Assembly (NCBI GenBank): GCA_036346395.1
Contig: JAYEVG010000116.1
Span: forward strand, 62,001 to 126,000
Reading direction: 5' to 3'
Length of the DNA: 64,000 nt
DNA from: Hsuehochloa calcarea
Lineage: Eukaryota > Streptophyta > Magnoliopsida > Poales > Poaceae
This document shows positions 43,231 through 55,800 of the stretch, piece by piece (within the stretch, counting starts at the first letter, position 1; the number at the start of each line of letters is the position of its first letter). The position numbers and the translations under genes were made by a program. The notes under the pieces were generated by a model, which had not been told where the DNA came from, did not search any database, and worked only from the letters and a program-made list of their open reading frames with translations.

Positions 43231-44727
43231 CGCTGACGGGACGCAGCAAGTCACGGCAGTGCAGGGGCGGGGGCAGGGGCGCCAGCCTCCAGTCCACCTC
43301 CAGCTTCAAGCCGCGGCAGCGCTGGAGGGTTGTTGACACTGCCGGGGTTGCGCCACATTCTTCTCTACTCTTGTCTGACGACAGCCTTGCTTCTTAGTTC
43401 GAAGAACTACTAGTAAGTTTATCATTATCCCTTAGTGCAGAGGGAGTAAATTAAAATGGTGTATCCCATTTCTAGTATGCGTTTGGTCGTGTTACTTTTT
43501 TATTTTTATTTTTTTTTATTTTTTGCTGTCTGGCCATAGATTGTGAGGTCGATGGGTAACAGGTTTTAAGAGCTCACCATGGAGGGTGATCTTGTGTCAT
43601 GTTAATTTCGGTTCCTGCGCAAGAAAGTGGGAAAAGCAGCCGTTGCCTCAAGTCATACAAATGGCGGAAACACTGCTGAATAAGGCTTGCTTCTGTTTCG
43701 AAAAAATATCCAGTCCACCACCGATCCTCTCAGGAGCAACTTCTTCCATTATGCTGCGGCATACCGGCAACTCTGGCGTCCTGTATAAATTACCTGTGCC
43801 ATCTGGACAAAAAGGCAGTCGTCGTTTCTAATCTGTATGCCTTGATCATCCTCTTGGCTTGGCGTTTGATCGAAACCTCTGAAACCAAATTCTTTTGCTG
43901 GGGGATGCAGATTTGGTCTACAATTCAGGTGCCTAGCACCCTCCCTATCACACCACATCCAGAATCTAACATTGTGTTGTGGCAAGTCAACTTCTTTCAA
44001 GGCCGTTAGCTCAAAATCAACTGAAATTAGCCCAATATGATGTATGTGCTCATCCTAGTTCGGCCTGTAAAAGAGTAAACGAAAGCTCAACTAAAGCTTA
44101 CACCATACTTATGAACTGTGATTGGTACTTGGTGGCGAGAATCATTGAAGAGAGACGGACAAGAATGCTGCTAAGCTATTCCATTGATGGATGCTCTGCC
44201 AAGGCTATTTCCCCCGTAGCCCGTGCTTCCTTAACACTCTATATAGCTTAGCTTGCTGACCGGGGTGCTCAGGCTTCTTGTCTACAGGATTAATTAGGAG
44301 ATTAGCTATTGTTTTACCTACAAAAGGGACTACTGCTCAGGTTTAGCTAGTGTCTCTGAAATTGGCCTTTAATACTAGTGGGTCTTTGGAACGGAAATTG
44401 AGCAAATCATCGGCAGATCTAAGCACACAACTTAACTACGCAGATTCATAACCCCTAATAAAGTCTGTATGTGCAATGACCTCCTGATCCAAACTGAAAA
44501 CAAACGCTCAATTATCGACTTGTGAACTGCCGCGATGAAGTGAACTGTTTGGTTCTCAATGCAGAGGGCAGAGGCACAACCCAAAGATTGGATCTGCACA
44601 GCAGCAATTTCATACTGGTGCTCTTGTATAGTGTGTACTGCTATGAATGTGAGAAGATTCAAATATTGAGTTGCACGCACTAACCAGTTCACCCAAAAGG
44701 TTCACTCGATGAAAAAAGACGAACAAT
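43231..44727. other. 3' flank of the glucanase gene, no other gene seen
   Basis: It should begin with the 3' untranslated region. A T-rich run lies at 43494-43520. No element boundary or sustained frame is visible until the copia gag at 44728. Confidence 0.55.
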
Positions 44728-44856
44728 TCACTTATACCTTAACACCAAAGGATGGATTTCCATTATTAATTTTTCATGATGCATTCGGGCCTTCCAATAA
44801 GCAAAATCAACTCCAGAAAAAACATGTGGCTTGATTGAATATCTGTCAGTCGCCAT
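44728..44856 (-). pseudogene. N-terminal gag fragment of a Ty1/copia-type element
   Basis: An ATG at 44856, about 42 bases after the primer-binding site, gives 42 residues including IKPHVFSGVDFAYWKARM, the conserved gag start of plant copia elements (F-x-G-x-x-F-x-x-W-K-x-R-M). It ends in a stop at 44728 and nothing more of the element follows, so the internal region is deleted. Confidence 0.8.
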
Positions 44857-44897
44857 GGCTCCAAAGACCGGTTAAGATCTATGAGAAGAGCTAACCG

Positions 44898-44909
44898 GCT
44901 CTGATACCA
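44898..44909 (-). other. Initiator-methionine tRNA primer-binding site of the copia element
   Basis: On the minus strand TGGTATCAGAGC, complementary to the 3' end of plant initiator tRNA-Met, lies two bases after the LTR end CCTACA. This fixes the LTR border and the element's direction. Confidence 0.9.
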
Positions 44910-46460
44910 CTTGTAGGACCGTAAAGGCGACTAGGGGGGTGAATAGGCGCTTTCTCAACTTTCTCGCCTAAATCAAATTCAACACGAACTTTACTCCTTT
45001 AGCTATGAAAGCTAAGAAGATCAGTAAGTGCACAGTGGAAGCCTTGTGCTGAATTCGATAACCCCGCTCAACCACACGACACCCAAGTGGAGACTTAATC
45101 TCAAATGGCAGATCTGGGCACAGGCGGTCTGACCGGCTACAGCAGGCGGTCGACCGACGGCCAACGAGCTGATCGGACGGCTATTAATCGGCGGTCGGAC
45201 CGTTGATATCGGTTCGACCAGCAGATTAGCGGTTCGAAAGCGGCGGTCGGACCGCCGTTATAAAACCGACGACTCGTTCATCCAAGATGAAAAAACAAGC
45301 CCAAATCCAAAACGAAATTTGATCCAACTTTTGATTCAACCAATGAAACTTGACCAAATTTCGAGCACACCTCCCTAATGATATTAGAGACCTATTTCTA
45401 GCGACGATCCTTTAGATCCACTTCGCAGAATCGTTCTCTCAAGGTTTTACCAAAGAAGTGCACAAGCCCTAGAATTATGAAAAACTTTGATTCAAGACTT
45501 GCTTGCGGGGGTTGATGGTCTAGATGATTCTAGGAGTATTCCCACACAACAAAGCAAGAGTAAATATGTCAAGAGACCAAGCTTAACCACTTGAATCAAG
45601 AAAGCACCAAATTCATCCAAAAGAGAAAAGAACACAAAGAAGACAATTGATCTCTCAAGCAAGCATCACAAGATTGATTGATCTCACAAGATGCTTACAA
45701 AGCCACTCCCTCAAGGAGGACAAGAGCTCACCAAGGAGCAACCACAATCTCTCCCTCTCCTCTCCTCTCCAAACCCTAACCCTAGAAATGGCTAAGGAAA
45801 TCCAAATGAATGCTTCGAGGGGTTTTTCCTCTCCCCCCTTTCTATTTATAGGAGAGGCCTAGGGTTTCACATTTGGGACCCATACACACATGGGACCCAC
45901 ACACATACAACTATTAAAGCAATCGCCTGCTTCACCGCGTGTAGGTTGATCAGCGGCTCTCATCCTGTCGTCAAGTCTCTTCTGTCCGAATCCCATCGGA
46001 ACCTCCCAGAGACTCGCACCGACATCCGCACCGCCGATCCAACCAAATTGCATCGAACCACCCGCTCGATCCATCTTGCTCATTCTCGCACCATGCTTGA
46101 GTCACACGACCTCACCCGGCATCCATGATCGTTCTTGACCTCAGCTCTCCAAGCGTAGTCCCGATCCACCTCACCGTTGACGTCGTTGATCTGCAAGCCA
46201 CCTGCACAGCAATAGACAAACAAACCGTTTCCAGGAACAAGTTCTTCACAACTTGACCCACGTTAGTTCCACAATGCAATATGCAACAATAAAGCATTGA
46301 ACTCCATACATAAATCACATTCAAAACACATCAATGCAAACTTGGCTATCCTCCAAGTCATCGGCGGTCTGACCGCCCTACAAGACCGGTCTGACCGATT
46401 TCAGGCCGGTCGGACCGCCCGAAAAGACTTAGCCAAAATTCCATCGTGAAAATCCGAAAC

Positions 46461-47239
46461 TGTCGGTGTATTAGAACCGATCTTACGTAAAGATTATTTG
46501 ATTCGGGGGGTCTCCTAAGGATGAGATCACGCAGAGTGGATTGACACGGGATGTTTAGACAGGTTCAGGCCTTCTCCGGAGAGAATAATAACCCTAATCC
46601 TGTGTGTATGGTATTGTTGATGATCTAGCAAAGGACTAAAACTATTACAGAGAATAGTGCTTGTGTTTCTACTTGACTAGCCCTTGTTTGCCGTTGTTCT
46701 TCTCTGTCCCCCTTGTCTCTCTGTTTGATGCCCTTATATAGTCGTGAAGAAGTAGCCGTTTTGCCTGCATGAGATGTGCCTAATTAATGTAGTAGCAAGC
46801 ATGATGGCGTGAATTACCGGCGCCTTGACTTCTTCACGCCATCCGCAATTATCTTCCGAGAGATAATGGGGTATTTACACACCATTAATACGCGGAATAA
46901 TAGTGCGTGTAGACCGCTCGATTCCTTAATCAATTGGACCTACTCGTCAGTAGGTTTGATTATAAGGTGGTCGTAGTTTTCCGGTCGAGAGGACTTACGA
47001 CGTGTAGCAATCGTAGAAGGACTTACGACTATGTAGTGGTCGTAGAAAGGACTTACGACCATGATATAGTCGTAGCAAGGCTTACGACTATGGGGGTGAT
47101 TGTAGAAGAACTTACAATCACTTGTTAGGCCTCTCCCTTATAGATATAAGGGGTACTTCTGGGGACTATGTGACATCATATTTACCCATAATAAGAATTA
47201 TAGATAAAAGATAAAATGAGGATTATTAGATCCTCGCCA
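46461..47239 (-). repeat. 3' LTR of the complete gypsy
   Basis: The element runs leftward, so this is the downstream LTR. It has a TATA box (TATATAAG, minus, 46740-46733) and the hairpin cluster 46983-47121. A purine-rich tract (AAGTCGGGGCTAGA, minus) lies directly inside it and is the likely plus-strand primer. Confidence 0.93.
46983..47121. repeat. Cluster of five short hairpins in the 3' LTR
   Basis: Successive inverted repeats share inner GTA/TAC bases and an 8-9-base A/G-rich loop. The three clearest are TGGTCGTA/TACGACCA (47037-47061), ATAGTCGTA/TACGACTAT (47066-47091) and GTGATTGTA/TACAATCAC (47096-47121). Two weaker ones lie at 46983-47031. The 5' LTR has the same series. Confidence 0.85.
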
Positions 47240-47938
47240 TCTAGCCCCGACTTTAAGTGAAAGTAACTTACTTGGTAAAGGTTTCAGAATGGACTTACGA
47301 CCATGAACATGTCGTAGAAAGATAGTCGAAGGAAAAACTCTTCCGATTGATACTTCCTTTGACCAGAAAGATTTGGTCAAGAAAGTAATTTTACTTGGAG
47401 GTGATGAAACGAACCTAACTTTCCCGAACAGGCCATCTGGGGAATTGCAAACAATCTCTACAGATCTGTTGATGAGACGGTTCCCGAAGCGATTGCAATC
47501 GTGAAGATTGCTTACGACTATCAAAAAGCCGTAAAAACCCCTACGACCGTCTGGTGGTCGTAGTAGGGAATCGGAGAAAAGCCTTCCGATTGATATTTCC
47601 TTCGACCAGAAATACTTGGTCAAGAATGTAATTTCGCTTGGGGGTGACAATACGCACCTAATTTTTCTCGAACAGACCATCTGGGGAATTGCAACCGGCT
47701 CTCACAGACTTGTCCGATGAAGCGGTTCCCGAAGCGGTACAACCAACTCCTACAGACCTATAGACGAGACGGTTTCCGAAGCGGCGGAGATCGTGCTGTT
47801 ATAAAACTTACCAGAGGTAGACTTGGGTTTTACTTTTCCCCAAATCACTCCATTGTTTCGAGCTCTTGCTTTCTTCGTCCTCGACTAGGTTTCATCTTCT
47901 CACGCTAACCCAATCAAAAACTTCTTGCTTCCGGCGAA

Positions 47939-50900
47939 ATGGCCAAGAGAGTTTCGAATGGGAGGAATCGGAGATGGATGCGCTAAGATCAAGATCTTGG
48001 TCGATGTCGGAAGATCCCGAGAAGGCTCGTGAAGTGGATTCCGCTATCGGCAAAGATCGCCATCGGGGAAAATGGGCAAATCCCGCCTTCCAAGCGTACA
48101 GAGTGCGCCTTCGACACCGCCCACCCCTTTCTTACAGTGAGTACTCGAACACTTTGGGGTGGAACCGTGAACTTAGGTCCCAATTCCATTACCATGTTGA
48201 GTGTGTTCGTGTATCATGCGAGGCATACCGGGATTCCGCGGATCTCGAGCTGCTCCAATATTATTATGGGATGGCTCGACAAACCGAATTGCCGGAAGTC
48301 ATGGTCTCAAGCTCCACGACTCAAGTCGAAGGAGTACATTCGAGCTTTACCCGGCCTTCGTGGTCGAAATTTGGAGGAAGAGGTGGTTCTACCGAAGGTC
48401 ACCTCAAGACGACCTTTCTTTTGAGGGAAGGTCGCTGAAAAGAAATCTTCATGGGACTCAACCCTCAAGATATCACGGATTAGCCCTTATATTCAAGCTA
48501 TTAAGGACTTGAAGGAAGAAGGGTGACCGGATGGCATGTGGTGAAGGATTTCATCACACGCAGAATCGATCCTCTCAAGAAACGAGCATCTCCTATGTGG
48601 AGGTACTCGGAAGAGGAGACCCCACCAGAGACTATGAGGAGGGTAAGCAATTGTCGATTTAGCTCTTCGCTTGGTCTTTCTTAACCTTGTCTAATATTTT
48701 TATCTGCTTTACGGATCTTTCACAGCCGAGGTTGACTCAGTCGACTCATTTGTGAGAAGTCTCCGTCACCCGAGGGGCGGTTCCTCAAGTCATTGCGGTT
48801 TTATCCGCAGATGAAAAGATGGATCGCCTAAAGGTAATCAAAAATCGATTCTTTCTTTAGGACTTTATAGTCGTAGGAGATACTTACGACTAATGGTGAT
48901 CGAGAATATCTTACGATCAATAAAAAGTCGAGAAGAACTTACGACTTAGTACTAGTCGTAGAAAAACTTACGACTAATTAGTGATTCTTCTTTTCTGCTT
49001 TGCTTTACGTAAAGTAGGCATGGAAAATCGCCAGACGACGAAGAAGTCGCTCGATGACTATTGGCGCCGGGTTGTCGAAGACAAAAGCTCGGCTCCTCCT
49101 CAAAAGACGCCGACTTGTAAAATCTGCCGACAAGGGGGGAGCAAGCTCGAGCTCTGGTCTTTCGACCAGACCCTCTACAAGGCCTGCGGCAGCTATAGTT
49201 GTATCTGAAGCCGAGGTCGCAGCCGTCGAAACCGAGGAGGTTGAAGCAGCTGAACCTCTTAAGCGCAAACCTCGCAAGGCTAAGGTACCCTTCTATTATG
49301 ACACGGAATCTTTCGCAGTCGGTGCCACTCCTAGTTTTATTAAGCAACTGGAAAGGGAGAACTGGAAAGATTTTATGTCTTTTATGAAGGAGGATGCAAG
49401 ACATCGACAACTCGCGGTGAGGCGCGGTCGCTCGGAATGGTCGAGACTGATCTCGTCCATCCAGAGAATCAGGGAACCAGAGCCCTGGTCCCTGTTCCAA
49501 CTCTACGACCAGACGTGATCGTAGCTGAGCCAATTGTTGAACCTCGACCAGACGTGGTCGTGGAGAAGAAGAGGTCCTCCGTTGGGAGGATTGCTCCAAA
49601 ATTCCTGGTTAAGACCAGAGTGCAGAGGTATGTGAAATGTACTAAAGTGTAAGAACGACATTTACCTTTTTCTTTTCACAACTTGATTTGCTTTTCTTTA
49701 TTTCATCAGACTCTTCAAATTTCTGAATGCTTCACGAGAAGTCCATTGCTATCCCTTCACCATCGGAGAGGTAGCAACGGAGGTGGTCAAGCATCACCCT
49801 TGGCCCTGTGGCCGATGAAGTCGAGACTCCTGCAGTGTCTCCCACATCTGCCAAGTCGTAACTCACGACTCTTGAGGTAGCGGTATTCATCGTTGAGGTG
49901 GCCGCCACGACTCATCAAGTCGAGAAACAACAGAGGCAATGTGGAAGCCTCTCGTCAAGGTGGTGACCACTGCGCACCGCCTGGGAAGGAAATCGAGGAG
50001 GCGTTCCTTCCCTACCCAAAGAGAAATCACGAGAACCGTAAGGAGAAAATTTCAACTTCTGTGGTGACTTCTTTGGGCCTGCCTCCATCGTAGGGTCTTC
50101 TGCTTACAAATCTCGTGACCGAGTCCCCCATCCCAAAGATATTCCCAATACGGATAATACTTTTGACAACGAGCGCCTCGAGAAGGTGTGGTGGGACAAA
50201 GTCGCGAGGATAGATAAGTCGCAAAGACCGGACCTTGTATATTCGATTTTTGCTAGAACGACTATGAATGTAAGTATCTTCGAATACTTATATATGTGGC
50301 TTTCCTTCCCTTCTCACTGCTTTCTTTTGCGTAAAGCTCGAGCAAATTGTCGTTGTCGGTGAGTATCATCGACAACTTTTAGAGCTAAGACAAGAGAAAG
50401 AACTACTCGCGCAGAGGAGAGGTGGTAAGTCACTTATAATTCATAGTTGTTTTTGACTTAAATACTGTAAAAAGTTTCACGAGAATAGTCATGGAAGAAA
50501 CTCATGACAAAGTATCATCGAAAAGAACTTACGACTATTTACGACTGTAGTGGTCGTAGAAAGACTTACAACCATATCTTAGTCGCAGAAAAACTTACGA
50601 CTAGGTCGCTGGTTGTAGAAGTATTTATAACCATTCTACTGATTTTTATCTCCATCTCTCGTCCTTTGTAGGTTAAACAAGTGATTCAAAGACCTTAGCC
50701 GACTCGCTCGACTATGAAAAAGAGGAGTCGAGGAGGCTAAGGAATGAAGTATTAACCTCTCTGAAAGACTTGAGAGGTTGTCTCGCATCTAAGAAATTGC
50801 AGGAAAAAATAAACAAGAAGTGCTTGAACTTAAGACTGCTTTTGAGTTTTAACCTTTACCTAACTCTCATTTCTTCTTCAGATAAAGAAAATGAGATGAA

Positions 50901-51740
50901 GAAGCTCCTGATCAAGTTGGAGACAAATCTTTGGTCATTCAGAGTTTTCCGCATTACCAAGAATAAGGATCAAGAACTTGAGGTTACGAGAACTCAAGTC
51001 ACTGTAAGTAACTCTTTACCGTTGTCCTTTTGAGTGTTTTCCTTTTTAATGTCAATTCCTTGTTCGTAAATTGCTGCCCAATTGAGAATCCTTGAGGTGA
51101 AATCCAAGCAAAGACCTTGATTCGCAATGAGTCCGTCCGCATTGCTAAGATGAATGCAGAGGACATCGTGAGCGTGGGAGCAAAAGCATGTCAAACCGTT
51201 GCTTTCCATCGCAAGAGGTCAAGAAATTGATTCTCAATTAGTAGGTAAGAAATGCTTTTACCTACTAATATCTTTGTGTTATGTTCCTCTAGAAGTATTT
51301 TTGTTTGACCGGTATTATTCTTTTCGTAACAAGTGGTCGAGAACAAAAGCTTCGTGAGGCTTCGACTTGTACCCAACAGAGATGGAGTCGATGAAGACTA
51401 GTCTTCAAGGCAACATCACTCTCTGAACAATGTGCTTAGTGAGCTACATTTCGAGGGAAAACTCCTCGAGAAGATACTATAGCCGCCACACAAGTACTAT
51501 TGGAGAACAAGTCGGAAAATTGCAAGAAATGGTGACCACTCAAGGCTAATCTGTTGAATCGATAAGGGAAGCAATAAGCTGCAGTAGTTACGCGCCATTA
51601 AACTTAAAGCTCAAGACCCCGCCTTAATGTTAAACCAATTGAAGCCGACTTGATCGTCTCCGAATCGAGGCAAGTCGTCTGATTGAGGAAATGCAATCGA
51701 TTGGTAAAAGGTATGAGGAAATGCACTAGGCTCTCCCCTT
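47939..51740 (+). pseudogene. Antisense multi-exon gene of the gypsy element (plant 'putative gypsy type transposon' family)
   Basis: It is on the strand opposite to gag-pol. Conserved blocks, in changing frames: NSITMLSVFVY, LLQYYYGMARQTELPE, GLKLHDSSRR, EIWRKRWFYRRSPQDDLSFEG and, near 48500-48640, KDLKEEG, GWHVVKDFITRRIDPLKK and PMWRYSEEE. These are the core of proteins that annotators call putative gypsy-type transposon (PF04195-like), known as antisense ORFs in some grass gypsy families such as Grande. Exon ends with splice consensus are visible (GAGGAG/GTAAGC about 48641; CTAAAG/GTAATC about 48832; GCAGAG/GTATGT about 49627; GAATG/GTAAG-like about 50270; GTGG/GTAAG-like about 50430). Downstream exons carry basic Ser-rich and coiled-coil-like sequence. 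One-base breaks interrupt it. Role unknown; the element's own antisense promoter would lie at 47240-47930. Confidence 0.7.
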
Positions 51741-51810
51741 CGAGTAATCTTGTAACTACCTTGTAAGGCGCATAATTTTGTTAATGAGTAATATATGATC
51801 CGCTTATTTC

Positions 51811-51950
51811 GAAAATCATCTTGTCGAGTAGTTAGTAACTCAAAAGATAATAAACGAACGAAAGACTAAGAATTGAAGCCTGAAAATCATCTTGTCGAGT
51901 AGTTAGTAACTCAAAAGATAATAAACGAACGAAAGACTAAGAATTGAAGT
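51811..51950. repeat. 71-bp tandem duplication inside the gypsy
   Basis: GAAAATCATCTTGTCGAGTA through AATTGAAG is present twice in a row (51811-51881 and 51882-51950), essentially identical. It lies just past the antisense gene's likely end. There is no coding role. Confidence 0.92.
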
Positions 51951-53121
51951 CAAATTAATAACTTTATCCTAGCCCCCGACTATTTGTTTAGATTGTTTAG
52001 ACAATCTAAATAAATAGTGTTTAAAATGGGGTTTCAAAACAAAGAGAGGTTTATTTAACTTATAGCTTTTGTTACGGGTGTCAAGCACTGGTCGAAAGAG
52101 TTAAAACGACTCGTCACTAGGAAGTTCCTTCTAGTGGGCGTGACCACGTGCGTAAAGGAAAGGCTTCGACTAGGTGATGTTTTCATTTCCGACTAGTTTA
52201 ATTGAACCAAGAACAAAGAACTTGAGTTAAGCAGACGCCTTAGAGGACTTTAGTAATTGCTCGTCCTTTTTGGTGGACTTCGATAAGTCTTTTCCAAGAG
52301 CAAAAGTAGGAGATCGGCGGCGCTAGGAAGTTTCCTTCTAGTGGGCGGTGACCACATGCAGAGAGGAAAGACTTGACTAGGTGTGTCTCTTCCTTCGACC
52401 AGTTAAAACAAATCGAGTACATCAAAGGTGGTCGAACAAATGTAAGAAAGTGTACTCTACTTAGAATATTTTTGAATTGATCAAAAAATAGACTAAGATT
52501 GAGAGAGTTGGCTTTGAGAACATTTCGATCGGATAGAACCGGGCTCTTTGTATCGGGCAAAGAAAATGAGTAACGAGTCAATGCTTGAAATTCCTTCTAG
52601 CGGGCGTAACCACATGCAGAGAGGAGAAGTTTCGCCCGGATGACGCTTCGCCGGCCGGTGTAAAGAAAACGGGTGTTCTCATATCATAGTCGAAAGATTA
52701 AAAAGCACTACTCAAAATAAGGCAAAAAGAGGTAGAAAGAACTCGACTTTTATTGCTTGAGAAATCGGTCACACATAGAATTTGCGAATCGGTCGATGTT
52801 CCAAGAGTTTGAGAGAACTCGCCCATCTTCCATTGCTAGTCGATCGACCGCCGAAAGTTACTTCGACCATCGTAAGGACCTTCCCATTTAGGGAAAGTTT
52901 ATTCCGTTAGACTTGGATTGGCGAGCCTCAATACCAAGTCACCTACAAAGAAGGTCATGCGAGGTTGGACCTTACGATCATAGTATCTGCGCAGGCTTGT
53001 TGGTAGACCGCCGAACGAATTAAGGCTAGGTTTCTCCTCTCTTCGAGTAGGTTAATGTCATCTCGCCGAAGTTGTTCCCGGTCCGAGTTGTTGAAGGTTT
53101 CAACTCGTGTCGACCGCAATT

Positions 53122-54180
53122 TTAGCTCCGAGGAAGCATGGCTTCTCCCAACACTAGAAAAATGGTGTTTCTCCTGTTGCTCGATTGGTGGTTGTACGAA
53201 TCGCCCATAATATGGAAGGTAATTCTTGTACCCAAGCCCCGAGCGCTAACAAGTCGGGTCGAAGACTCGAGTTTTAATTCTCGCATTATTTGGCCGCTTG
53301 CACGCTCAACCGCCCCATTACTTTGGGGATGTGCAATGAAGCATAGCACAACTTGGTACCCAACTCGCCGCAAAATTTCAAATTTTGCACTTGCGAATTG
53401 TTTACCATTGTTCGTAATTATCCGACTTGGTACTCCAAATCGACTAATTACGCTTCTCATCATGAACCTTTTTTTTGCTTAGCTGTTATCCGATTCTGAG
53501 TTCACTTCGATCCATTTTGTGAACGTGTCAATAGCCACAAAAGGAATTCAAACCTCCCGGAGCTTTGGGAAACGGTCCTAGGATATCAAGCCCTGTGTCG
53601 CAAAAGGCCAAGAAAGAGGTATTGTTTGTAATGCTTGAGCCGGTTGGTGTATCTCGCTACCATGAAATTGGCATCGACACACTTTTTAACCACCTCTTTA
53701 GCATCGTGACAGGTCAGAGGCGGTAAAAACCTTGTCGAAAGGCTTTACCAACTAATGTTCTCAGAGGAAGCATGCGTCCCACGATGCCATCGTGAATATC
53801 GTGAAGGAGTGTTATTCCTTCATTTTGCGGAATGCATCGCATGAGTATCCCTTGGGTTCCTCGTTTATAGAGGACTCCTTCAACCAAAGTATACATTTTG
53901 GCTTTTGGGATAATCGATCGCCTCAAGATCATCTTCTGCACGGAACCCTTGCAAAGATACTCGTAGATGGGAGTCATCCGTATCCTCGTAATCTAATGAG
54001 GCCATCTCAAGAGGAGGTGCCTCGGTTCTTCGACGAGAGACGGTTTTGGAGTTGCTCCAAGAAAACTCCTTTTGGTACTATGGATCGGGAAGAAGCCATC
54101 CGAGCAAGTTGGTCTCATGAGGAAATTATCCTTTCGAGGATAAATTGTACCTCAAACCTAAAAATGTTTTTCTAGCTTAC
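53122..54180 (-). pseudogene. Integrase of the complete gypsy
   Basis: 53977-53714 has the zinc-binding N-terminal part with AKMYTLVEGVLYKRGTQG, CIPQNEGITLLHDIHDG and RTLVGKAFRQGFY. 53463-53122 has the catalytic-core end, with SRFGVPSRIITNNGKQF and FIAHPQSNGAVERASGQI; the first of these normally carries the second acidic residue, which here reads N (ITNNG), so it looks mutated. The middle piece (53714-53464) is broken by indels. Confidence 0.8.
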
Positions 54181-54199
54181 GTACTCGATAAGTACCGAG

Positions 54200-55800
54200 C
54201 CATTGTTGAGTTAGAGCACCGGTACTCTTTCCCAATTTGATTCACGACTAGTTGAGAGTCTCCTCTACGAGTAGTCGACGAATCGAGAGTGCTTCGCGGC
54301 ACTGTATGCCGCCTAGCAAACCTTCGATCTCGCCACATTGTTAGTGGCCCGAAAGTTTAATTGTATGGCATACTTTAAGGTTTCTCGGAGGAGATACCAG
54401 ACCACCCGACCCGAGCCACTTAAAGTGAGTGACCGTCAAAGTACATCATCCATCGGTCGTGGGAATCAGATCGGGATCTGAATGTGTTCAGATTTGTCCA
54501 TTCGGCGACAAAGTCCGCCAAGATCGGGATTTTATGGCCGTCGACACGAATGGAGGTCGAACTCCCAAGTTCGACCGACCATTTTGCCATGCGCCCCATT
54601 GCTTCCTTATTATGGAGGATTGCTCCCAAAGGAAACTCGGGCACCTGACTATTTTGTGCGCTCAAAATAATGCCGCAGCTTCTCAAGACATGAGGAGGGC
54701 ATACGTAAGTTTTTGGACACGAGGTAACGCTCCTTAGGCCCGTGTAAAACTTAAACTACGTAGTAAACCGGTCGTGTACGTTTTCACGCTCTACGACCAA
54801 GATCGCGCTTGTCGCTCGTGGCGTGGCAACTAGGTAAATTAAGAGCGTCTCTTCCGCTTTGGAGAAACCGAACAGAGCACTGAAGATACCTCTTGACATC
54901 CTCAAAGGCAATGTTTGCCTCGCTCGACCACTCAAAACCTTCATGTCTCCCGAGAAGTTTAAAGAAAGGTAGTCCTTTTCTCCTAGTCGTGCGATGAAAC
55001 GACTTAAAGCCGCCATGCACCCGGTGAGTTTCGACTTCCTTTTTGTGTTTGGAGGTCGATCCGAGGATGGCCTTTATTTTTTCAGATTTGCTTCGATTCC
55101 TCGCTCGGATACTAGGAATCCAAGCAATTTTCCAAGAAATTCCAAACACACACTTCTCGGATTAAGTTTTAAATGGTGCTTTCGAGGTTGTCGAATGTTT
55201 CTTGTAGGTCGCTGATATGATTAAGTCTCTTAATGCTTTTTACGACTAGGTCATCAACATAGGCTTCCAAATTCGGCCTAATTGAGATGAAAAGTCGATT
55301 GCATTAAGCGCTGAAAAGAAGCACCGCATTCTTTAGACCAAATGGCATTTTGATATAACAAAAGGTACCAAATGGAGTAATGAATGCGGTCTTTTCTTCA
55401 TCGCTTAGACACATATTGATCCGTGATATCCGAATATGCATCTAAAAACTTAATATTTCACAACCCGCAGAGAATCAACCGGTGATCAATACGAGGTAAA
55501 GGAAATCATCTTTTGGACAAGCTTTATTAAGATCAAGAAAGTCTACGCACATACGCCATTTGCCGCTTGACTTTTTGACCATTACAGGTTAGCCAACCAC
55601 TGGGTGATTGACTTCTCTTATAAAGCCCGCCTTAAGTAGCTTATCCAATTCGATTTAATAGCATCTCGTCGATCAGGGCAAATCTCGTAATTTTTGTTTT
55701 ACGGTACTTTATCAGCCGTAAAGCTAGCCTCGTGCTCGATCACCTCCCCGGGACTCCGGGCATGTCGGATGCTTGCCACGCGAAGACATCTGCGTTAGCT
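54200..55800 (-). pseudogene. Reverse transcriptase and RNase H of the complete gypsy
   Basis: The YVDD active-site motif is encoded on the minus strand at 55261-55250. Downstream, 55149-54784 and 55016-54756 hold, in two frames, SKSEKIKAILG, LPFFKLLGRHEGFEWSSEA and LLIYLVATPRATSAILVVER. RNase H begins near 54600 with GRMAKWSVELGS, ILADFVAEWT and WMMYFDGHSL. Frames change repeatedly and there is no single open reading frame. Confidence 0.82.
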
